A DNA stretch of 64,000 nucleotides from Treponema sp. (lineage in GTDB: Bacteria > Spirochaetota > Spirochaetia > Treponematales > Treponemataceae): positions 1-64,000 of the forward strand of contig JAFLSN010000006.1 in NCBI GenBank assembly GCA_022510905.1, written 5' to 3'. The position numbers and the translations under genes are program-made. Every line of letters starts with the position of its first letter. The first letter of the stretch is position 1. The notes under the pieces were generated by a model. That model ran no database searches. It saw only the letters and a list, made by a program, of their open reading frames with translations, and was not told the origin of the DNA. Shown one piece after another: positions 16,365-24,190 of the stretch.

Positions 16365-16985
16365 ATAGATTTTTTGCTTTGCCTAGAACTGCTGGCGGCT
16401 TGGAAGTAGAAAATCTACCTTGCTGCCGCAGACGGTGGCTGGCCGGTAGATTTTCTGTTTTGTCCAGAGCTGATGGCGGCCGGGATGTAGAAAACCTGCT
16501 TTGCAGCCGCAGAGGGAAGCTTGCCGGTAGATTTTCTGCTTTGCCCGGAACTGCTGTCGGCTTGGATGTAGAAAATCTATCTTGCAGCCGCAGAGGGAAG
16601 CTTGCCGGTAGATTTTCTGCTTTGCCCAGAGCTTGTGTCGGCTGGGAAGTAGAAAATCTACCTTGCTGCCGCAGACGGAAGCTTACCGGTAGATTTTCTG
16701 CTTTGCCTAGAACTGCTGGCGGCCGGGAGGTAGAAAACCTGCTTTGCTGCCGCAGACGGAAGCTTACCGGTAGATTTTCTGCTTTGCCCAGAACTGCTGG
16801 CGGCCGGGAGGTAGAAAACCTGCTTTGCTGCCTCAGACAGAAGCTGGTCGGTAGATTTTCTGCTTTGCCCAGAACTGCTGTCAGCCGGGAAGTAGAAAAT
16901 CTACCTTGCTGCCGCAGACGGTGGCTGGCCGGTAGATTTTCTACTTTGCCCAGAACTGCTGAAGGCTTGGAGGTAGAAAATCTAC
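16365..16985. repeat. 40/41-nt alternating dyad array, locus 1
   Basis: Sixteen copies of a 13-nt core, GTAGA-AAA-TCTAC or its inverse GTAGA-TTT-TCTAC, begin at 16365 (degenerate), 16406, 16446, 16487, 16527, 16568, 16608, 16649, 16689, 16730, 16770, 16811, 16851, 16892, 16932 and 16973. Intervals alternate strictly 41 and 40 nt, and orientation alternates with them, so the true unit is 81 nt. The two spacer types are each nearly identical within the locus (one contains CTTGCTGCCGCAGACGG, the other TTTGCCCAGAACTGCTG). The array separates the convergent GGGtGRT and rdgB genes. The 81-nt unit is divisible by three and poor in stops, which makes a 266-codon open frame that I do not regard as a gene. 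Confidence 0.92.
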
Positions 16986-17025
16986 TCTACGATTTAACTG
17001 GCCGGTTGTCAAATTTCAGAAAAAA

Positions 17026-17715
17026 TCATAACCCGATGTTTGCGTCGAGGTGTGCTGATTCAATAAGTCTTTGTATGCTTCTGGATGCTTTTCCGCGGTG
17101 GCTGATGGCATTTTTTTGCGCGGGGGTGAGTTCTGCCGCGGTTTTTCCGTATTGGGGCACCACAAAGAGCGGGTCGTAGCCAAAGCCTCCTGTTCCCCGT
17201 GCTTCGGCGATTGTATTTACCAGCGAGCCTTCCATGGTTTCCTGTGCCACGAAGAGCCGGTCCGGGCCCAGCACGCAGACCATCGCGCACGTGTAATGGC
17301 ATGAACGCGGCCCGTTGCGGAAAATCCCGTCCGCCTCCATTTCACATGCCGCGCGCTGTTCCAGCGCCGTGTTCAGCTGCTCGATTAGCATTCTGTTTTG
17401 TGTTTCCTGGGGAGTCTTATTGCCATCGGCCCTTCCGCGCGGATGCTCCGGGCCTCCATATCGCGAAGAATAGATTCCCGGGGCGCCGCCAAGCGCGTCA
17501 ACACATATGCCGGAATCGTCTGCAATCACCGGGGCATGCACCAGATGCCACAGCGCATGGGCCTTTATCAGGCTGTTTTCGTAGAAGGTTGTTCCCGTCT
17601 CGGAAGGGTCAAAGCTGATTCCTTCGTCCTTGGGAATCACGATGGTGTGCTGGGGGAAAATTTCCTGCATTTCACGCTTTTTGTTCAGGTTTCCGGTCGC
17701 AAGGTAGATTTTCAT
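17026..17715 (-). CDS. rdgB: Non-canonical purine NTP pyrophosphatase (RdgB/HAM1)
   Basis: This 229-residue enzyme hydrolyses ITP, dITP and XTP to monophosphates and so keeps deaminated purines out of nucleic acids. The family opening MKIYLATGNLNKKREM is present. So are FYENSLIKAHALW and the substrate-pocket segment VIADDSGICVDALGGAPG, followed by GIYSSRYGG. The C-terminal part has GGFGYDPLFVVPQYGKTAAEL and SHRGKA. Length is slightly above the usual 195-205 because of an insertion around residues 110-130. It overlaps the upstream gene by 4 nt. Confidence 0.93.
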   Translation of the reverse strand: MKIYLATGNLNKKREMQEIFPQHTIVIPKDEGISFDPSETGTTFYENSLIKAHALWHLVHAPVIADDSGICVDALGGAPGIYSSRYGGPEHPRGRADGNKTPQETQNRMLIEQLNTALEQRAACEMEADGIFRNGPRSCHYTCAMVCVLGPDRLFVAQETMEGSLVNTIAEARGTGGFGYDPLFVVPQYGKTAAELTPAQKNAISHRGKASRSIQRLIESAHLDANIGL

Positions 17716-18848
17716 ATGGAGCTATCATAGTGCTTTTTGTCTGCCTTGTCCATGATGTCTTTCGCCTTTTTGAGCAGGTAGTCCACATGCCGTGTCTTCA
17801 TGCCCAGGACCGCACCCACGACACGGTTTGATGCCACCACCTTGTACTGGTTTTCGCTCAGGCTCTGGTTTTTGTGCTGCCAGGATAGCGTCTGTTTTCT
17901 GTATTTTCCTGCGATGATGAATGCCCAGCTGCTGTTTTGGTTCAGGCGGCTTTGTTCCAGCAGGTATTTTCTGTGGAAGAAATAGGCGTTGTCGCGGCAC
18001 CTGATGCATGCGGCTCTCCGTTTGATTTTGCGGTCAAGGGTTTTGATGACCTGCCTTCGGAGGGTCTCAATTTCATCACGCCCGATGCCGGTCAGTTCGC
18101 TCAGTTTTGCGATGTGGAATTCTTCAAGGTAGTAGCTCAGTTTGAGCGACACAACCAGCGCGATGTGCTGCCTTAGCGTATGCTGCTGCTTGAACCTTGC
18201 GGATTCCTGCGGTAAGGTTTGGTGGCCTGTGCCAAAAAGCTGTGCCACTTCTTTTTTCTGTGGCCCTCCTGTGTGCCCTGCCAAGCTGTTTTTCGGTGCG
18301 GGCACTGGCTGCACGGGGCTGGAGGCCTTTTCATCGGGAAGAATGCTGGATAAAGGCTCTGTTTTTTTATGACGTGCCAATCTGGAGCCTCCACGGACTG
18401 CATGGACGTATGTCCTCAGCCTGCGCTGTGGAGGAGCCTCCCTTAGCTGGCCTCCTTCTTCCACCGTGCAAGCGTAGGCGTATTCACTGCGGCGGTATTT
18501 CTCGGCTTCCTCGTCGTAAATTAGCGCACCGTCTGTCAGCATGCAGTCATGTGCTGCGGCGAGGCTGAATTCCCGCTTTTTCCATGTGTGCAGGGCGCAT
18601 CGGATATTTCCGCGAAGAAACGGATAGAACATGCCCGCATTCGGGTGGTACAGCTTGAACACGCCCGGAAGCCGCGCGTGGTAGTACAGCAAAAAATCCA
18701 TGAACTGGTCGTGGTCCAGCGCCCCAAGCGCAAACAGGCCCTTGTTCCGAAAAATCAGTTCCCAAAGCCGCTTGGCTCCTTCCTGGGCTGGAATCCCACC
18801 TTCGTGCACCGATTCAGCGATGCTCTGCATAGTTTCTACCGCAGTCAT
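17712..18848 (-). CDS. Unrecognised protein with sigma-factor-like features
   Basis: The ATG at 18848 has a strong GGAGGAG ribosome-binding site, giving 378 residues. I do not recognise the family with certainty. Residues about 40-90 (DQFMDFLLYYHARLPGVF, then a Y-x-P-x-x-G-x-F-x-x-FL pattern and an Arg/Trp/Lys-rich helix) resemble region 2 of sigma70-type factors. The last 40 residues (NRVVGAVLGMKTRHVDYLL, then KKAKDIMDK) look like a region-4 helix-turn-helix. The middle, about 120-210, is low-complexity and Pro/Lys-rich. Two CxxC-like cysteines occur in RRAACIRCRDNAYFF. It could be a divergent sigma factor or another DNA/RNA-binding protein. It overlaps rdgB by 4 nt. Confidence 0.6.
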   Translation of the reverse strand: MTAVETMQSIAESVHEGGIPAQEGAKRLWELIFRNKGLFALGALDHDQFMDFLLYYHARLPGVFKLYHPNAGMFYPFLRGNIRCALHTWKKREFSLAAAHDCMLTDGALIYDEEAEKYRRSEYAYACTVEEGGQLREAPPQRRLRTYVHAVRGGSRLARHKKTEPLSSILPDEKASSPVQPVPAPKNSLAGHTGGPQKKEVAQLFGTGHQTLPQESARFKQQHTLRQHIALVVSLKLSYYLEEFHIAKLSELTGIGRDEIETLRRQVIKTLDRKIKRRAACIRCRDNAYFFHRKYLLEQSRLNQNSSWAFIIAGKYRKQTLSWQHKNQSLSENQYKVVASNRVVGAVLGMKTRHVDYLLKKAKDIMDKADKKHYDSSI

Positions 18849-19046
18849 AAAGCTCCTCCATCTTCTGCCGGGAAGGCCGCATAACGCGCTCACGTTGGCG
18901 GCCTTCATGCATATTGCATAGCAAATTCTGTGCCAAAAACTCATAAAGCGGAAAAAGCGATGCATGAACACTTGAAAAGCCGTATTTTCTGCGGAAAAGG
19001 CGATTTCTGCCTGGAGAGCCACAATAATTTTTCAACGTGAATTGCC

Positions 19047-19190
19047 GGATTCTTCATTTTTGAATTATGCATTGCCAAGAATCTTTCCAAAATGAACCAG
19101 ATTCTTCTTGAATCTTTGCGGATCTGTTTTTTTCCGCATAGTTTTATACAGATTTGCCAAGAATCTGTGCAGGGGCAGACAGGATCTGCC
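19047..19190. repeat. Cluster of AGATTC/GAATCT dyads
   Basis: Several short inverted repeats lie 20-30 nt apart: AGATTC-TTCT-TGAATCT (about 19099-19115), TGCGGA with TCCGCA (about 19117-19138), CAGATT with GAATCTG (19149-19167) and GGCAGA-CAGGA-TCTGCC (19174-19190). A degenerate copy precedes them near 19047. The word TGCCAAGAATCT occurs twice. The cluster lies in the 476-nt gene-free stretch 18849-19324, and I see nothing else there. The same AGATTCA/TGAATCT arms recur after the leuD-type gene (42887-42921). Confidence 0.5.
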
Positions 19191-19324
19191 GGCGCTCGGC
19201 CTTTTTCAGAAACGGGAAACTGTCTTGTTGAACGCGAAAAAGCGGCCCTCTGCGCGGATGTCAGCGGCCTTTGCAGGGTGTGCGCGGGCAGGTGGAAATG
19301 GTTTTTCGGAGCACAGTTTTTTTG

Positions 19325-20308
19325 CTACAGTACCTTTGCGAATTCTTTTATGATTGCAGGAAGCAGGGTTTCGATGCGGCCTTCAATGCTCGCGCCAGAG
19401 GCGTTCTTATGGCCGCCTCCCCCGAATTTGGCGGCTATGGCGCTTACATCGCATTTGTCGCGGGAGCGGAATCCCGCTGTGCAGTTGTGTTCGGTTTCCT
19501 GACGCAAAAAAAGCACAGCCTCAACGCCGCTGGTGGCAAGCAGCGCCGAATAGAGGGCGTCGGAGTCGCGTCCGTTCTGACCATATGTTCGGGTGTCCTC
19601 GATTGTCTCCCAGGTGACAACCAGCTTGCCAGAACAGTGCCGCTCCGCACGGGTCAGCATGAGCGCGAGCAGCTTTCGTGTGTTCCATGTCTTTCCGGCG
19701 GTAATTTCGTTGTAGATTTCGCGGGGGTTGGCGCCGGCCTCAACAAGGCGGGCGGCAGCCTTGAACGCTTCGGCGCTGTCCTGCTGCAAAAAGCGGAAAA
19801 ATCCGGTGTCGGTTCCGAGCCCAAAAAAGAGCGTGTGCGCGTCTTCGGCGCTGGGGGAGCCTATTGTGGCTTCGTAGAGCTGCTGCACAATGCACGCTGC
19901 GGCAGGGGCGGTTGCGTCTATGATGGTGCCCGTACCTGAAACCTGCGCCGTGCGGTGGTGGTCAACAATGAATGTGTCAAGGCCAGCGAGGTCTCCGTCG
20001 ATTTCCCCGAGCCGCGAAAGCTCAGAGCAGTCAACGATGATGAGCCCGCACACATCCCGCTCAGGTTGTGACATGAACGGAACGCTGTTTCTGAAAAGCG
20101 GCGCGTATGCGCTGATTTCAGTGCGCTTGAATGGACCTGCATTTAAAAGAACGGCAGCTTTTTTGTAATACGCGGCGATTTTTGACATGGAAATGCAGCA
20201 TGAAACACAGTCACCGTCAGGTTCCTTGTGGCCCGCAATCAAAAATGTGTCATGGTTCTGCATAAAGCGGGTAAAAGATTCGATTTGATCTGCGGTAAGC
20301 AAGTGCAT
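19325..20308 (-). CDS. DHH-family phosphoesterase (NrnA-like)
   Basis: This 327-residue protein has the DHH/DHHA1 architecture of NrnA-type enzymes, which degrade short oligoribonucleotides and dephosphorylate pAp. Metal-binding motifs are visible in order: FLIAGHKEPDGDC near residue 22, IIVDCSE, and the signature IVDHHRT. The C-terminal DHHA1 domain ends with AKFGGGGHKNASGASI, the expected GGGH motif. ATG 20308 has AAGGAA upstream and is preferred to 20341. It could take part in degrading pApA if c-di-AMP made by the cdaA homologue in this window is hydrolysed. That link is an inference. Confidence 0.87.
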   Translation of the reverse strand: MHLLTADQIESFTRFMQNHDTFLIAGHKEPDGDCVSCCISMSKIAAYYKKAAVLLNAGPFKRTEISAYAPLFRNSVPFMSQPERDVCGLIIVDCSELSRLGEIDGDLAGLDTFIVDHHRTAQVSGTGTIIDATAPAAACIVQQLYEATIGSPSAEDAHTLFFGLGTDTGFFRFLQQDSAEAFKAAARLVEAGANPREIYNEITAGKTWNTRKLLALMLTRAERHCSGKLVVTWETIEDTRTYGQNGRDSDALYSALLATSGVEAVLFLRQETEHNCTAGFRSRDKCDVSAIAAKFGGGGHKNASGASIEGRIETLLPAIIKEFAKVL

Positions 20309-20508
20309 GGTAGTTCCTTTTTTAGCCCCTGCCATCACCATGTGTCAAGCTGTCATTGACTTGTTCTCTCCGAGGGCTTTGCCGTGAAACATAAATTGGA
20401 CATACAACGCACAGGACAGCCATTTCATATGGAACAAGGCTTTGTTAGGCAGGAAAGTCAAACATCGCAAAAATACGCCATTCCATTGGAAGGGCCGTGT
20501 ATTGTCTG

Positions 20509-20548
20509 GCCAGATGGCACGTCTGCCCGTGCGGGGATGCCATCTGGC
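20509..20548. other. Eleven-base-pair inverted repeat
   Basis: GCCAGATGGCA (20509-20519) is the inverse of TGCCATCTGGC (20538-20548), with a GC-rich loop of 18 nt. It lies just after the 3' end of the small secreted-protein gene on the minus strand. No T-run follows on that strand; on the plus strand TTTAAATT follows. It may act as a weak terminator or 3'-end stabiliser. Confidence 0.6.
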
Positions 20549-20557
20549 TTTAAATTC

Positions 20558-20989
20558 TCAGTATTCTATGTTAAGGGTGTCGGAGTCTGTGCCTTCAACC
20601 TCTGTGCCGGAGTCGGTAACACCCCACACAGCGTCAAGACGGCTTTGCGGCACCGTGATAATCACCTTCATGAAGCTGTCGTCTTTGTACATGACCGTCA
20701 TGTACGGATTGAGACCCTTGGGAAGATTGCGGAATTCAAGCTTCCGCGGTATTTCCTTGAACCACTTCTTGGGTACCGTTACCTTGCCGATATCAAGCCC
20801 TTTCTTTGCGTACAGCACAACGTAGGCGTCCGAATGATCGAGCACCTTGTAAACCGTCACGTTGTGGTAGGCGAGGTTCGATACATTATCGCCATGATCC
20901 CAGATGTGTTTCGCATCGTCTTTGGACTGGGCCAGTACCGGCATTGCGCAACACAGCGCCGCGACCAATACAATCAGCAGTTTCTTCAT
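20558..20989 (-). CDS. Small exported hypothetical protein
   Basis: This 143-residue protein has a classical signal peptide (KKLLIVLVAALCCAMPVLAQ, cleavage expected at VLA-Q). The mature part of about 120 residues is mixed alpha/beta, with VTVYKVLDHSDAYVVLYAKK, then a basic stretch KVTVPKKWFKEIPRKLEF. I know of no function; the pattern resembles periplasmic proteins conserved among treponemes. The ribosome-binding site is AAGGAAGG. It starts 18 nt after argF ends on the same strand and may share its transcript. Confidence 0.75.
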   Translation of the reverse strand: MKKLLIVLVAALCCAMPVLAQSKDDAKHIWDHGDNVSNLAYHNVTVYKVLDHSDAYVVLYAKKGLDIGKVTVPKKWFKEIPRKLEFRNLPKGLNPYMTVMYKDDSFMKVIITVPQSRLDAVWGVTDSGTEVEGTDSDTLNIEY

Positions 20990-21007
20990 AAAAACCTTCC
21001 TTTATTT

Positions 21008-21961
21008 TTATGGAATCAGGGCAAGCATAATCGCCTTTATGGTGTGCTTCCGGTTCTCCGCTTGATCCCAGACTTTGCTGGCGGAACTTTCAAACACCTC
21101 TTCGCTCACTTCCTGGCCCTTTACGGCAGGCAGACAGTGGAGGAATATGGTTCCGGGTTTGCCGGTGGCAGCCATGAGCCCCGTGTTCACTTGGTAGGGT
21201 GCGAGCAGCCTTGCACGCTCTTCCATGCGCGACTCCTCGCCCATGGAAACCCAGACATCAGTATAAAGGCAATCGGCACCTTTGGCAACCGATTTTTCGC
21301 TGGAAATCGTAATTTTTGCCCCAGATTTTTGCGCGAACGGAGCCGAAATGTCCTGTATGGCCTTGTCGGGGCGGAGCTCCTCCGGGCAGAACACGCTGAA
21401 ATTCACCCCAAGCTTCGCGCAGATGAGCATGAGGCTGCGCGCCATGTTGTTGCGTCCGTCGCCGCAGAAGCACAGCGACAGCCCCCTGAGCGAGCCGAAC
21501 TGCTCCCTTAGGGTCTGCATGTCGGCGAGCACCTGCGTCGGGTGGAATTCATCGGTGAGGCCGTTTATGACTGGAACCCCGGAATACCGCGCCAGCTGCT
21601 CCACATGTTCCTGCTTGAAGCCCCTGAACTCTATGGCGCTGAACATCCTTCCCAGCACACGCGCGGTGTCCTTTACGCTTTCCTTGGAGCCGAGCTGTAT
21701 GTCCTGCGTTGACATGAACACCGGATGCCCGCCTTCTTCTCCGAACGCGGTCTCAAAGCTGGATCTTGTACGGGTGGAACGTTTTTCGAATATGAGCGCG
21801 ATTGTTTTTCCAAGGAAGCGGCTGTGCACCTCGTGCTCGTGCGCCTCCCTCTTTACCTCCGCGGCCCAGTCTAGCAGCTGCGTGATTTCCTCGGGAGCCC
21901 AGTCTATCCAGTTCAGGAGGCTCCTCCCTTTGAAAGGGCTTTCAAAGTGTTCTGCTTGCAT
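21008..21961 (-). CDS. argF: Ornithine carbamoyltransferase
   Basis: This 317-residue cytoplasmic enzyme joins carbamoyl phosphate and ornithine to form citrulline. The carbamoyl-phosphate loop STRTR is at 62-66 within FEKRSTRTRSSFE. HPTQ lies at 140-143, an ornithine-site segment DVWVSMGEE follows, and FLHCLPA contains the catalytic Cys. Length is normal. In the absence of other arginine genes nearby it may work in the arginine deiminase direction (citrulline to ornithine plus ATP), as in some anaerobic spirochaetes, or in synthesis. The sequence does not decide. Confidence 0.93.
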   Translation of the reverse strand: MQAEHFESPFKGRSLLNWIDWAPEEITQLLDWAAEVKREAHEHEVHSRFLGKTIALIFEKRSTRTRSSFETAFGEEGGHPVFMSTQDIQLGSKESVKDTARVLGRMFSAIEFRGFKQEHVEQLARYSGVPVINGLTDEFHPTQVLADMQTLREQFGSLRGLSLCFCGDGRNNMARSLMLICAKLGVNFSVFCPEELRPDKAIQDISAPFAQKSGAKITISSEKSVAKGADCLYTDVWVSMGEESRMEERARLLAPYQVNTGLMAATGKPGTIFLHCLPAVKGQEVSEEVFESSASKVWDQAENRKHTIKAIMLALIP

Positions 21962-22035
21962 GTCCTACCCCTGTGGCCCATCCTTCATGCTGAATGGATC
22001 GCGGCGGCGTGGCACAATGGCCTGCGCCGCGAGTG

Positions 22036-22075
22036 CAAAAACAAAAAGGGCATCCCGCGTTTCCAGAATGCCCTT
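22036..22075 (-). terminator. Intrinsic terminator after the tRNA gene
   Basis: On the minus strand AAGGGCAT pairs with ATGCCCTT (22068-22075 and 22046-22053) around a 14-nt loop, followed by TTTGTTTTTG. It starts a few bases after the tRNA 3' end. Confidence 0.85.
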
Positions 22076-22082
22076 CGCAAGG

Positions 22083-22155
22083 TAGTGGCGAGTGGGATCG
22101 AACCACTGACATACGGAATATGAGTCCGTTGTTCTACCGACTGGACTACGCCACC
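22083..22155 (-). tRNA. tRNA with CAT anticodon (tRNA-Met)
   Basis: A 73-nt cloverleaf can be drawn on the minus strand. The acceptor stem is GGTGGCG with CGCCACT (one G-U pair at the end). The D-arm loop contains AGTCGGTAGA, and the D stem has one mismatch. The anticodon stem is ACGGA/TCCGT with loop CTCATAT, so the anticodon is CAT. The T arm is AGTGG-TTCGATC-CCACT, and the discriminator is A. The CCA tail is not fully encoded. CAT can serve elongator Met, initiator Met or lysidine-modified Ile. The A-U-type first pair of an initiator is not obvious, so elongator Met is the simplest reading. Confidence 0.9.
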
Positions 22156-22169
22156 ACGAATATATGCAG

Positions 22170-22198
22170 ACTATAGCAAAACAGGAAAGGACTGTCAA
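22170..22198 (-). promoter_or_regulatory. Promoter of the tRNA gene
   Basis: A perfect TTGACA (22193-22198, minus strand) is 17 nt from TATAGT (22170-22175), 14 nt before the tRNA 5' end. Confidence 0.8.
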
Positions 22199-22438
22199 CC
22201 CCGGCGCGGAAAAAAAGCGCCAGGCCTCTTGCCTCTGCGAGTGTCTTGCGCTGTAAACGATGAGGGGCATGAGGACAGGGAACATTCGGCACAGAGACGC
22301 TTTGAAAGCCGCGCGTGCTCATTGCGGGGATTCCGCATTCCACGCCAGCTGATATTGTATTTTTCTGTGAATGCATGAGCCGCACAAAAAAGGCGGTATG
22401 TCTGCACACACGCCCCGCCGCCAGCAGTTCTTGGCGAA

Positions 22439-22772
22439 GTAGAAAATCTACCGTCCGGCCGCCGTCTGCGTGGGCGAGGTAGATTTTCTGCTTTCGTGCC
22501 GACAGCGGTTTTGGGCGAAGTAGAAAATCTACCGGCCAGTCGCAGTCTGCGTGGGCGAGGTAGATTTTCTACTTTCGTGCCGACAGCGGTTTTGGGCTAA
22601 GCGGAAAATCTACCGGCCAGCCGCCGTCTGCGTGAGCGAGGTAGATTTTCTATCTCTCGGCCGACAGCAGTTTTTGACAAAGCAGAAAATCTACCGTCCA
22701 TCTTCTGTCTTTGGGAGCCAAGGTAGATTTTCTACCTCCCGGTCCTGTTTTGCAGGACGGTAGAAAATATTA
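22439..22772. repeat. 40/41-nt alternating dyad array, locus 2
   Basis: Cores of the GTAGA-AAA/TTT-TCTAC type begin at 22439, 22479, 22520, 22560, 22601, 22641, 22682, 22723 and 22760. Intervals are 40, 41, 40, 41, 40, 41, 41, 37. Orientation alternates. The spacers differ from those at 16.4-17.0 kb (for example GTCCGGCCGCCGTCTGCGTG and TTTCGTGCCGACAGCGGTTT) but are alike within this locus. The array lies between the tRNA promoter and the 3' end of nrdG. The stretch 22199-22438 shows no gene. Confidence 0.9.
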
Positions 22773-22854
22773 TTATCCCCAAAAGGAGGACATCGCGGAC
22801 AGTGGAAACGCGAACGTGCGCGTGACCGAGGCGTTGGCCAAGCGGGGCATGGGG

Positions 22855-23697
22855 CTATCTGGTTCTTGCCTGCGGAATCAGGGATTTGGCGAGAGAAAGC
22901 AGCTCTTCTGTTTTTTGCTCCGTGTACGGCTCCAGCGCGTTGTACGAGGCGTCAAGGCAGTCGCCGTTCTGGAAGGGGGAAAGATACCAGCGGGCATCGT
23001 GCGGAAGTAGGGCGGCCATGGCTTCGATGTCCGCGCTCCCGACGAGGCCCGGGACAAGCACCGTCCGCCATTCCCGGAGGTTCTCGGGGTATTCGCGCAT
23101 GAGCCCGATTGTTTCCGCAAGGCTCTGCGTGGCGTTCCCGCGGCCCATGGCGGGGGTTTTTGCCGCTCCGTGGGTGGAAGTGTAGCCCAGGAGTCCGTAT
23201 CGGCGCGGATCCGTCTTGAGATCCATGGAGATGATGTCAGGCCGTGTGGAGGGGTCTTCGCACAGGGTTTTGAGCTGGCGGGGAAGGGTGCCGTTTGTGT
23301 CGAGCTTTACTGAATAGCCCAGCCTTTTTGCGTGTCTGACAAGGAACGGCGTGCACGGGTTCAGTAGCGGCTCTCCGCCTGAAATGGCTAGCGACGATAG
23401 CACGTTCCTGCGTTTTTCAAGGTGAAGGAGAACCTCTTCCAGTGTGGCGGCCTCAGTTCCGTTTGGGAGCTGCCTGTCTTCCACGGCGAGCGGAATGTTG
23501 TAGCAGTACGGGCAGCGCAGGTTGCACCCCGCGAGAAACACGGCCGCGCAGACACGTCCGGGAAAATCTACGAGGGATGTCTTTCTCAGGATTCCCACGC
23601 GGGCTTTTAGCAGCCCGTGCGGAGCGTCAGGCGGTGGCGGCAACGGCTTCTGTCGAGAGGATGTCTGAAAGTTCTGAGACGGAATGGGCGCGGGCAC
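22855..23697 (-). CDS. nrdG: Anaerobic ribonucleotide reductase activating enzyme
   Basis: This radical-SAM protein uses a [4Fe-4S] cluster and S-adenosylmethionine to place a glycyl radical on the reductase. The cluster motif C-x3-C-x2-C is in AGCNLRCPYCYN, preceded by the family opening LRKTSLVDFPGR, and SGGEPLLNP follows. The full frame from GTG 23697 gives 280 residues but overlaps the upstream gene by 71 nt. A GTG at 23598, which would start MGILRKTSLVDFPGR, removes the overlap but has no ribosome-binding site. The true start is therefore open. It is the last gene of the nrdR-nrdD operon. Confidence 0.88.
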   Translation of the reverse strand: MPAPIPSQNFQTSSRQKPLPPPPDAPHGLLKARVGILRKTSLVDFPGRVCAAVFLAGCNLRCPYCYNIPLAVEDRQLPNGTEAATLEEVLLHLEKRRNVLSSLAISGGEPLLNPCTPFLVRHAKRLGYSVKLDTNGTLPRQLKTLCEDPSTRPDIISMDLKTDPRRYGLLGYTSTHGAAKTPAMGRGNATQSLAETIGLMREYPENLREWRTVLVPGLVGSADIEAMAALLPHDARWYLSPFQNGDCLDASYNALEPYTEQKTEELLSLAKSLIPQARTR

Positions 23698-24190
23698 GCT
23701 CGTTTCCGTCTGCGCCGTAAAGAATGACGGTGGGTGTAGCGAACACGCCTTTCGTGGCGGCTTCGTTCAGCCCTTCGTCGGTGGAGCAGTCCACGGTGGT
23801 GCCCTGCATGGGTATGCCGGAGAGGTACTTTTTGACCGGCGGGCAGTTGGGGCATGAGGGGCGCACGAACAGCTCGTAGCGCGCTCCCTGCGCTGACGGC
23901 CTCTGCGTGGCACGGACATGTTCGCCTATGGCCGGGGAATCGGCCTTCACGGGGGTTGCGCCCGTGTCCTGCGCTCCCGGCTCCTCTTTTTGGGAAAGGT
24001 CTTCTCCGTCAAGTTCGAAAAGCTTCCTCTGGTCAAATTCGTCGCGCTTTCCCTTGTTCCAGTTGGTTACCGCGCGGTAATATCCCACGATCCGGGCGTA
24101 CACTTCGGTTCTGTCGCCGTGCACGTCCTGCAGGGCCGCTTTTGTCTCTGCGATTTCCGCTTCAATCTGTTCCAGTGTCCGTGCTGCCAT
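23627..24190 (-). CDS. Separate glycyl-radical domain of NrdD fused to a thioredoxin-like domain
   Basis: This 187-residue protein has three parts. Residues 4-24 form a Glu/Ala-rich probable coiled coil. Residues 27-58 (RTEVYARIVGYYRAV, then TNWNKGKRDEFDQRK) match the C-terminal glycyl-radical segment that normally ends class III reductases (RVxGYL/RVVGYxRPV...NxGKxxEF), with Gly36 as the expected radical residue. After a Pro/Ala-rich linker, residues 104-187 form a thioredoxin/glutaredoxin-like domain with CPNC (113-116) and a cis-Pro motif ATPTVI. The ATG at 24190 has GGGAGG upstream. The preceding NrdD lacks this segment, so the two proteins presumably assemble. The redox domain may supply electrons directly to the reductase. 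Confidence 0.82.
   Translation of the reverse strand: MAARTLEQIEAEIAETKAALQDVHGDRTEVYARIVGYYRAVTNWNKGKRDEFDQRKLFELDGEDLSQKEEPGAQDTGATPVKADSPAIGEHVRATQRPSAQGARYELFVRPSCPNCPPVKKYLSGIPMQGTTVDCSTDEGLNEAATKGVFATPTVILYGADGNERARAHSVSELSDILSTEAVAATA

Noticed and set aside
16365..16985. CRISPR array
   Set aside because: The cores are short and alternate in orientation, spacers fall into only two near-identical types per locus, and no cas gene is present in the window.
10718..17029. The 19-20-nt word CAAATTTCAGAAAAATCAT at 10718-10736 and, with one extra A, at 17010-17029
   Set aside because: There are only two AT-rich copies with different contexts (one runs into the rdgB stop codon). This could be chance, and no structure surrounds them.
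16379..17179. A 266-codon plus-strand frame with 27-residue repeats
   Set aside because: The repeat is the 81-nt dyad unit, which is divisible by three and free of stops by chance. There is no ribosome-binding site, and it runs into the end of rdgB on the opposite strand.
20384..21511. A 375-codon plus-strand frame opposite argF and the small secreted-protein gene
   Set aside because: It is antisense to argF with complete active-site motifs and spans the intergenic hairpin.
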